NCBI GenBank assembly: GCA_037138055.1
Contig: JBAXJB010000004.1
Coordinates: forward strand, 1 to 64,000
Direction: 5' to 3'
DNA: 64,000 bases
From: CAITNM01 sp037138055
GTDB lineage: Bacteria; Pseudomonadota; Alphaproteobacteria; Paracaedibacterales; CAITNM01
Shown here: piece by piece, positions 8,134-15,464 of the stretch
How positions within the stretch are numbered: position 1 is the stretch's first letter
How the letters are laid out: every line of letters starts with the position of its first letter
Notes under the pieces: model-generated
The model's database searches: none
Seen by the model: only the letters and a program-made list of their open reading frames with translations
Told to the model about the DNA's origin: nothing
Made by a program: the position numbers and the translations under genes

Positions 8134-9231
8134 ATGAAAAAAATAATCTTTACCAGTTGTGCTTTTTTGCTTTTAACGAGCTGTAAAACAATCGACCTCA
8201 ATACAGATTCTTATCAAGACTACGGCCACAGTTCTTATTCAGATCAAAGTTATATCAACCAGCAACAACGAATTGAAAGCGATTGGCGCCGGCGAGACAT
8301 TGAATCAAAGCGTAGAATTTATGAGCTTGAGCAAAAACTTAGACGAGAAAAAAGTGAAAATGAAATCAGGCGAATTCAAGACCAAATTAGTCGTCAGCGT
8401 CAGGAAGAAGCTAAAGCAGCACAACAGTATGAACAATCTGTGCTGCGCATAAGACAAAGATTAGAAAATCAGCGTCGCCAACAAGAAGAACAGCAACGTG
8501 CTCAAATTGCTAGACCTATAGCACCAATTGCTGCTCCTAATTTAGCTGTGCAGGCACAGGCACGAGAAGCAGAACGATTACGCAGAGAAGATGCCATAAG
8601 AGCTCAAGAAAACCGTGATATGCAACATGCAATTCATAACTCTTTAGTAACTGCGAATCAAGAAGAGCGCCGTCGACAAGCTCAGCAAGCTAATGCACCG
8701 GTACATTTAAACCCTGCAGCTGTTGCAGCGCCTTTGGCGCCTGCTCCGGTAGTTGTGCCTGTCCCCCATCAGGCGGCTCAACCGCAAGGAAACGCAGAAG
8801 ATGCCATAAAAGCTCAAGAAAACCATGATATGCAACATGCCATTGATAACTCTTTAATAACTGCGGATCAAGAAGAGCAAGCCCGTCAACAAGAACAGCA
8901 AGCTAATGCAGCAGCACATTTGAATCCTGCACCTGTTGTCGCCCCTTTGGCACCAGCTCCCGTAGTTGTGCCTGCACCTGTTGCCGTGCCTTTAACCCCT
9001 CCTCCAGCAGTTGTGCCTGCCCCCAATCAGGCGGTTCAACCCCAAGAAAATGCAGAAGATGTTGATGGCCGCAGTTGGTATGAAGCTGGAGAAATTGTTA
9101 GAGAATATCGCCAGACTCATGGTGGCACACCTCCAACAGTGGCATATGTTGTCACTGAATTACAGCGCCGTTTAAATATTACTGCTGCGCAAGCTCAACA
9201 TGTTTGTGATGAAATGGGACTAGGGGGCTAG
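8134..9231 (+). CDS. Lipoprotein with two ubiquitin-interacting-motif-like repeats
   Basis: Predicted 365-aa lipoprotein: leader with lipobox LTSC (Cys17), then Lys at +2, which favours outer-membrane sorting. Residues about 44-130 are a charged Arg/Glu/Gln-rich coiled coil. A 70-residue module then occurs twice, from residue 152 and from 222. Each begins EDAI.AQEN.DMQHAI.NSL and runs into a Pro/Ala/Val-rich linker. The core ENRDMQHAIHNSL (159-171) and ENHDMQHAIDNSL (229-241) fits the eukaryotic UIM pattern: acidic run, hydrophobic, x-x-Ala, x3, Ser. The C-terminus (about 312-365, including LQRRLNITAAQAQHVCDEM) is a compact helical segment faintly like a winged-helix domain. No Shine-Dalgarno site is obvious. 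The lipoprotein call is firm; ubiquitin binding is inference. Confidence 0.85.
   Translation: MKKIIFTSCAFLLLTSCKTIDLNTDSYQDYGHSSYSDQSYINQQQRIESDWRRRDIESKRRIYELEQKLRREKSENEIRRIQDQISRQRQEEAKAAQQYEQSVLRIRQRLENQRRQQEEQQRAQIARPIAPIAAPNLAVQAQAREAERLRREDAIRAQENRDMQHAIHNSLVTANQEERRRQAQQANAPVHLNPAAVAAPLAPAPVVVPVPHQAAQPQGNAEDAIKAQENHDMQHAIDNSLITADQEEQARQQEQQANAAAHLNPAPVVAPLAPAPVVVPAPVAVPLTPPPAVVPAPNQAVQPQENAEDVDGRSWYEAGEIVREYRQTHGGTPPTVAYVVTELQRRLNITAAQAQHVCDEMGLGG
8587..9060 (+). repeat. Two copies of a 70-codon UIM/Pro-rich module
   Basis: The 210-bp unit starting at 8587 (GAAGATGCCATAAGAGCTCA) recurs at 8797 (GAAGATGCCATAAAAGCTCA). Both end in a Pro/Ala/Val segment containing APLAPAPVVVP. The second copy has an extra Pro/Val stretch. 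The duplication is inside the lipoprotein gene and in frame. Confidence 0.9.
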
Positions 9232-9350
9232 ATAGGTTTACTGCCCTTCTCTTTTTAGTTGCATGCAATTTTTGACTTCTAGTTCTAGCTGTTGTATATG
9301 AGAATTGATACCAGATAATAAAAATCCACCTTTTTAAGGAAATATTTTTT

Positions 9351-9581
9351 ATGAATAAAATAAAAAACCTCACTCTTCTGAAAAAGTTAATGTTGCTTTT
9401 GGTGGTTGCAGTCAGTTTAAATGTTTATGCGACGGATGAAGGTTATGATTCTGAGAGTGATTTTGATAATGAGCGGCAGACATTTCAGCCCCCACAAGCT
9501 AGTACTCAACAAAATCTGTCAGAAGAAAACTGGAGAGCTTATAAAAGAACGCTTTTAGCCTATGTGCCTATGTGCCTATAA
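9351..9581 (+). CDS. Small exported protein, probably frameshifted
   Basis: 76 aa with a good ribosome site (AAGGAAAT) and a signal peptide cleaved after NVYA. The mature part is acidic and short. The leader, including the DNA from the ribosome site onward, is nearly the same as that of the gene at 10121 (LKKxMLLLVxAVxLNxYA), but the mature parts differ. The ORF ends inside an 8-bp tandem repeat (GCCTATGT, 9558-9579). Dropping one unit would join it to a further 38 open codons (to 9694) that read as two hydrophobic segments. So this may be the truncated form of a 111-aa membrane protein. Function unknown. Confidence 0.6.
   Translation: MNKIKNLTLLKKLMLLLVVAVSLNVYATDEGYDSESDFDNERQTFQPPQASTQQNLSEENWRAYKRTLLAYVPMCL
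9558..9579 (+). repeat. 8-bp tandem repeat (2.75 units) at a frameshift point
   Basis: GCCTATGT occurs twice in a row, followed by GCCTAT. Gain or loss of one unit switches the reading frame of the upstream ORF between a stop at 9581 and an open frame to 9694, the classic layout for slipped-strand mispairing. Confidence 0.75.
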
Positions 9582-9726
9582 CCTTAGCTTGTTTCAACGC
9601 TTATTATACAACTAACCACACGTTTTTTCTTTTCGGAGCTATTTTTGTACCAACTTCCGCAGCTCATCTTGCTTACTACGAGCACATGGAATGAAATTAT
9701 CGTGCTAAACATTTATAAATGAAACT

Positions 9727-9746
9727 CCACGGGGCAAGCCCCGTGG
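9727..9746. repeat. Perfect 20-bp palindromic hairpin
   Basis: CCACGGGGCAAGCCCCGTGG can fold into a GC-rich hairpin (8-bp stem with 4-base loop). It is strikingly GC-rich against its surroundings and sits 10 bases beyond the end of the IS200-like remnant. It could be the subterminal hairpin of that element or a dispersed palindrome. There is no T-run on either side, so it is not a standard terminator. Confidence 0.75.
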
Positions 9747-9755
9747 TATATTCTG

Positions 9756-9836
9756 TTAAAAGCAATCTTGCCCCCTATCTTCGTGACCCTGTATTTCTAT
9801 ATATTTGCGAATCATTTCTTCTTTCAAACCCACGAG
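9756..9836 (-). pseudogene. 3' fragment of an IS200/IS605-type transposase
   Basis: Read on the minus strand this gives VGLKEEMIRKYIEIQGHED and then RGQDCF before a stop. That resembles the end of IS200-type TnpA (helix with I..YI..Q..ED). Only about 25 codons survive, and the upstream part runs into repeat copy B in a shifted frame. The neighbouring 20-bp palindrome would fit an IS200-type end. Short length limits certainty. Confidence 0.45.
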
Positions 9837-10010
9837 ACAAGATAGATGCTACGTGGTTTGACAAGTGACCTATAAATGATTTCATGCATAGTCTGTACGG
9901 TAAAGCTTATCATCTCTCTTTTTTTTCAATACAGATTTTATTTTAGATCCATACCCGTGTTTTTACCGGATAGACAAATTAATTAATAATCGCTATATGT
10001 GTTAAGTAAT
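9829..10010 (-). repeat. 182-bp imperfect inverted repeat, copy B
   Basis: Reverse-complement partner of 67-248; see copy A for identity. The two copies face each other in inverted orientation, about 9.6 kb apart. Homologous recombination between them could flip the segment that holds lolC through the small exported gene. Confidence 0.8.
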
Positions 10011-10120
10011 TTAATAAATGCATATATAATTACTGTTTGTTAATTTATATTATTAAAGTGATAAACATTATGAACAATAAAAATATAATAGAAACTCACA
10101 TATTTAAGGAGATATTTTTT

Positions 10121-11062
10121 ATGAATAAAACAAAAAAACACACTGTTCTGAAAAAGGCAATGTTGCTTTTGGTAATTGCAGTAAATTTAAATATTTATGC
10201 CGCAGATGATACAGAGGCACTTGATCACAGCAGACCTCTTCCATACACAGAAGTGGAGGAAGGTTTTAGTAATGACACAGAAGGTTCAAAAAACGCACTG
10301 CTTTTTTTTAATGGATTAGATAAATTGCAAAGTCGAAGCACACTCCTTAGCAAGCTAAAGGGGCTTTTCCTTACTTATAAAATAGGTGATCCTGAAGTCG
10401 CTATGTTGGGGCGTTTCGCTTTACAGCTTGAAAAATACGACCAGTATCGTTCCTTTCTTAAAATTGAAAATCTTATTGCATGTGCAAATAGAATATCCCC
10501 AGAAACTAGGAGGGAATTATTAAATTGCCCAAAAACATCAAACCTAATTATGAATTTTTTTCATGCTCAGTTAGAACCCTTTTCAAGCGTAACTTTTTTT
10601 AAAGATGCTGCAGAGGACGCTGCCTTATATGAGTATGAGACGTTCAGTAATACTTTTTTTGAAACACTTTTTTATGCATCTTATAATACAGAGACAAGTG
10701 AGTATGATGATGAAAGATTGAATGATTGGTTCGTGAACATCGTCACTCAACTAAGTGAAATAGATGAAGTGGAACTTGGATTACTTATTTCTCAATTAAA
10801 ACAAGTTCTAAGCTATGAAGCCACTTTTTACAATTCAGATCCTGCTGTTGATTTAACTGATGAAGAAAGTGAACATTCGCCTAGTGCTCTTTATAAGCTA
10901 AATCGTTTTGGAGAACATATAGATGAAACAATAAGATGGTTTATAAAAAAGGAAAAAACAGAACGTTCCCAAATACTAAAGGAACATTCTGAAAAGCTGG
11001 AAAATAAGATCGCAGAAGCTCAAGAACGTGCTAGGGGTTCAATTTTCAATCCTAATTACTAG
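10121..11062 (+). CDS. Exported protein of unknown function
   Basis: 313 aa from the ATG at 10121, chosen because AAGGAGA lies 8-14 bases before it and because this start aligns exactly with the related leader at 9351. An in-frame ATG at 10037 would add 28 residues but would hide the signal peptide. The leader is cleaved about after NIYA. The mature protein is acidic and helical, with a Lys/Glu-rich amphipathic tail (about 280-305, coiled-coil-like). No domain is recognised. The gene contains several T7-T8 runs (near 10302, 10594 and 10654). It is flanked by repeat copy B upstream and a hairpin downstream. Confidence 0.72.
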   Translation: MNKTKKHTVLKKAMLLLVIAVNLNIYAADDTEALDHSRPLPYTEVEEGFSNDTEGSKNALLFFNGLDKLQSRSTLLSKLKGLFLTYKIGDPEVAMLGRFALQLEKYDQYRSFLKIENLIACANRISPETRRELLNCPKTSNLIMNFFHAQLEPFSSVTFFKDAAEDAALYEYETFSNTFFETLFYASYNTETSEYDDERLNDWFVNIVTQLSEIDEVELGLLISQLKQVLSYEATFYNSDPAVDLTDEESEHSPSALYKLNRFGEHIDETIRWFIKKEKTERSQILKEHSEKLENKIAEAQERARGSIFNPNY

Positions 11063-11071
11063 ATATGATAT

Positions 11072-11109
11072 TTAAGAGAGTTGAATACAGCGCTATTTAG
11101 CTCTCTTAA
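11072..11109 (+). terminator. Hairpin after the exported-protein gene
   Basis: TTAAGAGAG (11072-11080) pairs perfectly with CTCTCTTAA (11101-11109) across a 20-base loop, 10 bases after the stop. There is no T-run beyond, so termination is possible but weak. It lies between convergent genes. Confidence 0.35.
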
Positions 11110-11142
11110 TAATATAAAGCAAAAACTCTCACGTTTCATTTA

Positions 11143-12384
11143 CTAGGCCTCAAACAACTTGATGCTAGAAGCAGAATCAGCTTTTGATCGTTCACCCAAA
11201 ATTGTATGTGAACGAAATTTGTAAATGGCGATTAAGCATAAAAAAATACTAGCGCTATACACGCACCAACCAATGCCAGAAAACCTTTTTTGAAGGGCCA
11301 ATTGTTGTTCACAAAACGCAAGCACGGTGCAACCACTAAAGCCCAGCATGAACCAGAACATGGTATCTGAAAAGCTTGGAAAGTTTTTATACAGTCTGTG
11401 CAAAACAACTAAAACTGGTGCAATAAAGAGAGCAGAAAAGAAGGAAAATAGGAGTTGCTGCACAACGTACATAGTGGAAGTGGGGCTGGCCAAAATAGCA
11501 TTCATCCCCAAAATGAACAACATTCCAAGAGAGATTCTTGCTGTTTTATACAGACCAAATTTCTCGCATAATTTTGCGGCAGGAAACAGAAACAAGCCAC
11601 AAAGTGTGTAGTACACAACGCTACCTAAATCAAAATTAGCATCAACTATGTTAATGTTTACAGAATAATAGCTCACGAAGAAATGGTGATAAAAAACCCC
11701 GGTTGCGCACGCAGCGCCAAATAAAGTGCTTAGAATTTTTAGTTGGAATGACATCGGTGATTTTTTTTGAGTGGTTGCTATTAGAGACGTAGAATTTTTT
11801 GCTAGATTACTATAAATACCCCATGAAAGTGCTGTCGAGATCAAGGGCAATACATACCAAAACTCCATAAGAGCTGAAGGAAGGTATATTAAATGATAAG
11901 AAGCAGACTTTGCAATAAAAACAGCAGCTATTAATAACGTACTAAATTTATAATGACTGAATGTATCATTGAAATTAAGCAGATATAGACTAGGTAAAAT
12001 AAGCGCAGCTGGTTCTAAAAAACAATAAAAAAATCTAAAAAGATAAAATCCACGATTAATTTCGTAGCTAAGCTCATGGGTAAGGCAAAATACTGCGCAC
12101 AAAACTGAAAGTACTACAAAGCTCTTTGATACAAAAACAATAGATTTAAAAAAACCAAATTTATCAGCATATTTACCAATAAAATACGCGCCGAAAATTC
12201 TGCCAAAAACAGTTAATAACATCCAGTAAATAAAAAGAAGCTCATCACTTGCAAAAAAAACATCAACATACCCTTGTGTTTTTTTCAGGTACGCGTTCAA
12301 AAAAGAAATATTCATACTTGCAAAAAGTTGACCAAAAATTGCTAGAAAAATGAAAATCAGCTCTTTTGTTTTCGTGTTCGTCAT
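11143..12384 (-). CDS. MFS transporter
   Basis: Inner-membrane secondary transporter, 413 aa, about 12 hydrophobic segments. The first loop carries a MFS-like motif (IGKYADKFGFFKSIVF, the G-x-x-x-D-x-x-G element) after FGRIFGAYF. The fold is clear but the substrate is not. Endosymbiont genomes often carry several such carriers of the proline/betaine-transporter type, and this could be one. It diverges from fieF; its putative promoter is at 12415-12444. Confidence 0.85.
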   Translation of the reverse strand: MTNTKTKELIFIFLAIFGQLFASMNISFLNAYLKKTQGYVDVFFASDELLFIYWMLLTVFGRIFGAYFIGKYADKFGFFKSIVFVSKSFVVLSVLCAVFCLTHELSYEINRGFYLFRFFYCFLEPAALILPSLYLLNFNDTFSHYKFSTLLIAAVFIAKSASYHLIYLPSALMEFWYVLPLISTALSWGIYSNLAKNSTSLIATTQKKSPMSFQLKILSTLFGAACATGVFYHHFFVSYYSVNINIVDANFDLGSVVYYTLCGLFLFPAAKLCEKFGLYKTARISLGMLFILGMNAILASPTSTMYVVQQLLFSFFSALFIAPVLVVLHRLYKNFPSFSDTMFWFMLGFSGCTVLAFCEQQLALQKRFSGIGWCVYSASIFLCLIAIYKFRSHTILGERSKADSASSIKLFEA

Positions 12385-12414
12385 ATATCTTGTTCAAACA
12401 ATTTCTTACACTGG

Positions 12415-12444
12415 AGTAAACCCTTCTGTTACCCGCGCTGTCAA
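12415..12444 (-). promoter_or_regulatory. Putative sigma-70 promoter for the MFS gene
   Basis: Read on the minus strand: TTGACA (12444-12439), 18-base spacer, TTTACT (12420-12415), about 30 bases before the ATG. The -35 is consensus and the -10 is weak. Confidence 0.45.
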
Positions 12445-12516
12445 GTAGGACAATCTGTTTTGGCTATCTTGGCAAAATCATGATATGGTGACGCATCATT
12501 TAAAAATGCATAAAAT

Positions 12517-13428
12517 GTGCACTGCTTAAATCATCATCATGGGCACCTCGTCTTATCTGCAACCTGGGCTGCAATTGCGGTTGCATCTATATTAGTGGCA
12601 ACCAAGACATTTGCTTGGTGGGTTAGTGGATCGCTTACTATTCAGGCGTCTCTGCTTGATTCATTTTCAGATTTTTTCAGTTCTATGGTTAACTTTTTAG
12701 CTGTACGCTATTCCAGAAAACCAGCGAATGATGATTTTCGCTTTGGGCATGGCAAAGCAGAAGCTTTGGCTGGATTTATACAATCAATTCTGATCATTGC
12801 AAGTACAGCTTGGATTGTTTGGCATGCTTATCAACATCATCAAATGGCACAGACAATCACGCATCACGCTCTGGCACTATGGGTAATGGCATTTTCAACT
12901 GTACTTACTTTGGGATTAGTTTTGTTCCAGTTTTATACAATTAAGCGCACCGATTCCATTGCCATTAAGGCCGATTTTTTGCATTATCAAGCCGACATAT
13001 TATCGAACATTGCAGCAATAGTGGCGCTTGTAGCGCTTTCGTGGTTTGGCGTTGGCTGGATTGATATAGCATTCGGCGTTGGCATCGCTGTGTTTTTGCT
13101 TGTTGGTAGTTGGAGCATTTTAAAGCAAAGCTCTAGTATTCTAATGGATAGAGAACTTGAACCTGCAGTTAGACAAGATATTTTAAAAAACATAGAGTCT
13201 CACCCAAAGGTTATTGAGGCCCACGATTTGCGTACACGTAGCACGGGCCAACAAGACTTTATTCAGGTGCATATTACCCTTGATCCAGAAATTTCATTAA
13301 ATGAAGCACATATCATTAGCGATGAAGTCGAGACGAATTTAAAAAAATCTCATCCAAAATCTGAAATTCTTATTCACCTAGATCCACTAGGTTATACCCA
13401 CTTAGAAGTATTGAAAGCTAAATCATGA
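12517..13428 (+). CDS. fieF: Cation diffusion facilitator FieF-like efflux pump
   Basis: Inner-membrane proton-coupled exporter of divalent metals (Fe2+/Zn2+ in the named homologue), 303 aa. Site-A ligands are visible as LLDSFSDF (Asp48, Asp52) in TM2 and HYQADIL in TM5, with the conserved FGHGKAEAL loop after TM2. A cytoplasmic ferredoxin-like C-terminal domain carries HDLRTRSTGQQDFIQVHI. The only workable start is GTG at 12517; an in-frame stop lies just upstream. The N-terminus is His-rich (NHHHGH). It overlaps rsmB by four bases (ATGA), so the two are translationally coupled. Confidence 0.9.
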   Translation: MHCLNHHHGHLVLSATWAAIAVASILVATKTFAWWVSGSLTIQASLLDSFSDFFSSMVNFLAVRYSRKPANDDFRFGHGKAEALAGFIQSILIIASTAWIVWHAYQHHQMAQTITHHALALWVMAFSTVLTLGLVLFQFYTIKRTDSIAIKADFLHYQADILSNIAAIVALVALSWFGVGWIDIAFGVGIAVFLLVGSWSILKQSSSILMDRELEPAVRQDILKNIESHPKVIEAHDLRTRSTGQQDFIQVHITLDPEISLNEAHIISDEVETNLKKSHPKSEILIHLDPLGYTHLEVLKAKS

Positions 13429-14675
13429 CACCAGCAGGCCAGTTACACAGCGTTATAGAACTTGTGGAAACGATTCTATCATTAAATAAAAAACCCGCAG
13501 ATGCGGTAATGCAAAGCTATTTTCGTAATCGCCGTTATATTGGCAGCTCCGATCGACGCGCTATTGGTGATAGTGTTTATAGCGTACTTAGAAATTATCA
13601 AGGCATTAAGGCGGCGCTTGCCATTACTTCTGCGCGACTTTTGGTTTTTGGTCATTATATTTTAGATAAAGAACAAACAATTGATGACATTCAGGAATTG
13701 TGTGGCGAAGGGTATGGCCCATCCGAACTTTCTTATGAAGAATTGCAAATTTTGGGCGAATTAAAACCATATGATCCATATGCAATACCAAAGTGGTTGG
13801 AAGAACACTTAAGCGACAAAGAACTGATTAAAAGCTTGCATGATCAAGCACCAATGGATATTCGAATCAATTCTTTGAAAAACAACCGCGACGCAATTCT
13901 TACCCTATTAAAGCTAGAAGGATTTGATGTAGAGGCCACACCACTGAGCCCGCTTGGTATTCGTTTTGGAAAGCGTCAGCCGTTGAATACACATGAGCTT
14001 TGGGAAGATGGTACGTTAGAAGTTCAAGACGAAGCATCTCAGGTAGTAAGCTTACTGTGTAATGCACAGCCGGGCATGCAGGTTTTAGACTATTGCGCGG
14101 GCGCTGGTGGGAAGTCTCTTAGTCTTGCAGCAACCATGCAAAACAAAGGCAACCTTATTTTAAGTGATATTCATCCTCACCGGTTACAGCGCGCAAAAGA
14201 ACGTTTGCGTCGCGCAGGCGTTACTAGTTATCAGCTGAAAGACATTGCAAAAGATAATAGCTGGTTCAAAAGACAACATAATCGTTTTGATCGCGTGTTG
14301 GTAGATGCACCCTGTACAGGAACAGGCACATGGCGCCGCAACCCAGATTTAAAGAATCGCCTAACATCAACAGACCTTGAAGAACTAACGCAGTTACAGC
14401 AAAAAATTCTTGAGCAAGCGCTGCAGTTTGTAAAACCAGGCGGTCAACTTATTTATGTAACATGTTCAGTGCTTGAGGCGGAAAACAATAGCCAAGTTAC
14501 ATGGTTGTTGGAAAAACACCCTGAATTTAAATCTATTCCGGTTTCAGATGTGTGGAGCAAGACTCTAAAAGTTCCCTGTCCTTTTGCTACGGATACTGCT
14601 CAGTTCAAGCCAAGCACTCATGGAACAGATGGTTTCTTTGTTAGCATATTTGAGCGAAAAAATAAGGAAGCGTAA
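13425..14675 (+). CDS. rsmB: 16S rRNA m5C967 methyltransferase RsmB
   Basis: SAM-dependent methyltransferase of the NOL1/NOP2/Sun family, which methylates a cytosine in 16S rRNA. 416 aa. It has an N-terminal NusB-like helical domain (about 1-130), the SAM site VLDYCAGAGGKSLSLA (about 222-237), VDAPCTGTGTWRRNPD with one conserved Cys, and YVTCSV (about 345) with the catalytic Cys. All key residues are present. It starts in a four-base overlap with fieF, and its stop overlaps the next start by one base (TAATG). RsmB is preferred over RsmF from the NusB-like domain. Confidence 0.9.
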   Translation: MTPAGQLHSVIELVETILSLNKKPADAVMQSYFRNRRYIGSSDRRAIGDSVYSVLRNYQGIKAALAITSARLLVFGHYILDKEQTIDDIQELCGEGYGPSELSYEELQILGELKPYDPYAIPKWLEEHLSDKELIKSLHDQAPMDIRINSLKNNRDAILTLLKLEGFDVEATPLSPLGIRFGKRQPLNTHELWEDGTLEVQDEASQVVSLLCNAQPGMQVLDYCAGAGGKSLSLAATMQNKGNLILSDIHPHRLQRAKERLRRAGVTSYQLKDIAKDNSWFKRQHNRFDRVLVDAPCTGTGTWRRNPDLKNRLTSTDLEELTQLQQKILEQALQFVKPGGQLIYVTCSVLEAENNSQVTWLLEKHPEFKSIPVSDVWSKTLKVPCPFATDTAQFKPSTHGTDGFFVSIFERKNKEA

Positions 14676-15304
14676 TGGATCTTTTTACTTACTTCAGGTC
14701 AACCGCAAGTTACAGAGTCCGCTTAGTGATGGCATATAAAGGCAGTGCATATGTACCTCATTACGTAAATCTACGCACCAATGAACAAAATCAAGAGTAT
14801 AAAAACATCAATGCATTTGGTTTAGTGCCCACTTTAAGCACCGAACAAGGAACAACTCCACAGTCTTTAGCGATTATTGAATATTTGGAAAAACTGCACC
14901 CTGCCCCAGCGCTTTGGCTGACTGACCCCTTTCAACAAGCGCAAGCTATGTCAATTGCACAAGTTATTTGTTGTGATATTCATCCGCTTAATAATCTACG
15001 AGTGTTAAAATATTTAACTGATACATTAGGCATTACGGAAGAACAAAAAAGCGCTTGGTATCATCATTGGGTGCACGAAGGCTTTAAACCTTTAGAAAAG
15101 CAGTTGACTGAAACATCAGGTGTATTTTGTGTGAAAGACCAGCTTTCAATTGCAGATATTTGTCTTATTCCCCAGGTTTATAATGCGAATCGTTTTGGAG
15201 TAGACCTTTCTGGCTATCCTATTATTCGCCGCATTAATGAAGCAGTGCTTGACCTTCATTGGACAAAAGCAGCAACGCCTGAAGCACAGGAAGATGCTTG
15301 CTAA
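14675..15304 (+). CDS. maiA: Zeta-class glutathione transferase / maleylacetoacetate isomerase
   Basis: Cytosolic GST-fold enzyme, 209 aa. The zeta-class active-site element S-x-x-S-Y-R-V-R is at residues 9-16 (STASYRVR). It is followed by NAFGLVPTL, then the glutathione-binding QSLAIIEYLE. The C-terminal helical domain carries DQLSIADICLIPQVYNA. In free-living bacteria this enzyme isomerises maleylacetoacetate in tyrosine breakdown. No other gene of that pathway is nearby, so here it may act as a general GST. It is coupled to rsmB by a one-base overlap. Confidence 0.88.
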   Translation: MDLFTYFRSTASYRVRLVMAYKGSAYVPHYVNLRTNEQNQEYKNINAFGLVPTLSTEQGTTPQSLAIIEYLEKLHPAPALWLTDPFQQAQAMSIAQVICCDIHPLNNLRVLKYLTDTLGITEEQKSAWYHHWVHEGFKPLEKQLTETSGVFCVKDQLSIADICLIPQVYNANRFGVDLSGYPIIRRINEAVLDLHWTKAATPEAQEDAC

Positions 15305-15464
15305 GCCACAAATCTCACCAGGCAAGTGATTTTTACTAGAAAATCTAAATTAATCAGATCACTTAACAAAAATTTGGAAATTGTTCCTTTTGTAAAGATT
15401 TTTTTAATACTTTTATAGGCATTATTAAAACTCATTAGTTTTAATCGCTTCAAAGGTAATAAAT

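Larger units (their letters stand above)
9582..10120. other. Gap with broken-gene remnants and repeat copy B
   Basis: This 540-base gap has no intact gene. It contains, in order: the out-of-frame continuation of the small exported protein (9581-9694), a perfect 20-bp palindrome (9727-9746), a probable IS200-type transposase 3' fragment on the minus strand (9756-9836), inverted-repeat copy B (9829-10010), and the leader of the next gene with its ribosome site. The layout suggests insertion and decay of mobile DNA. Confidence 0.6.
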
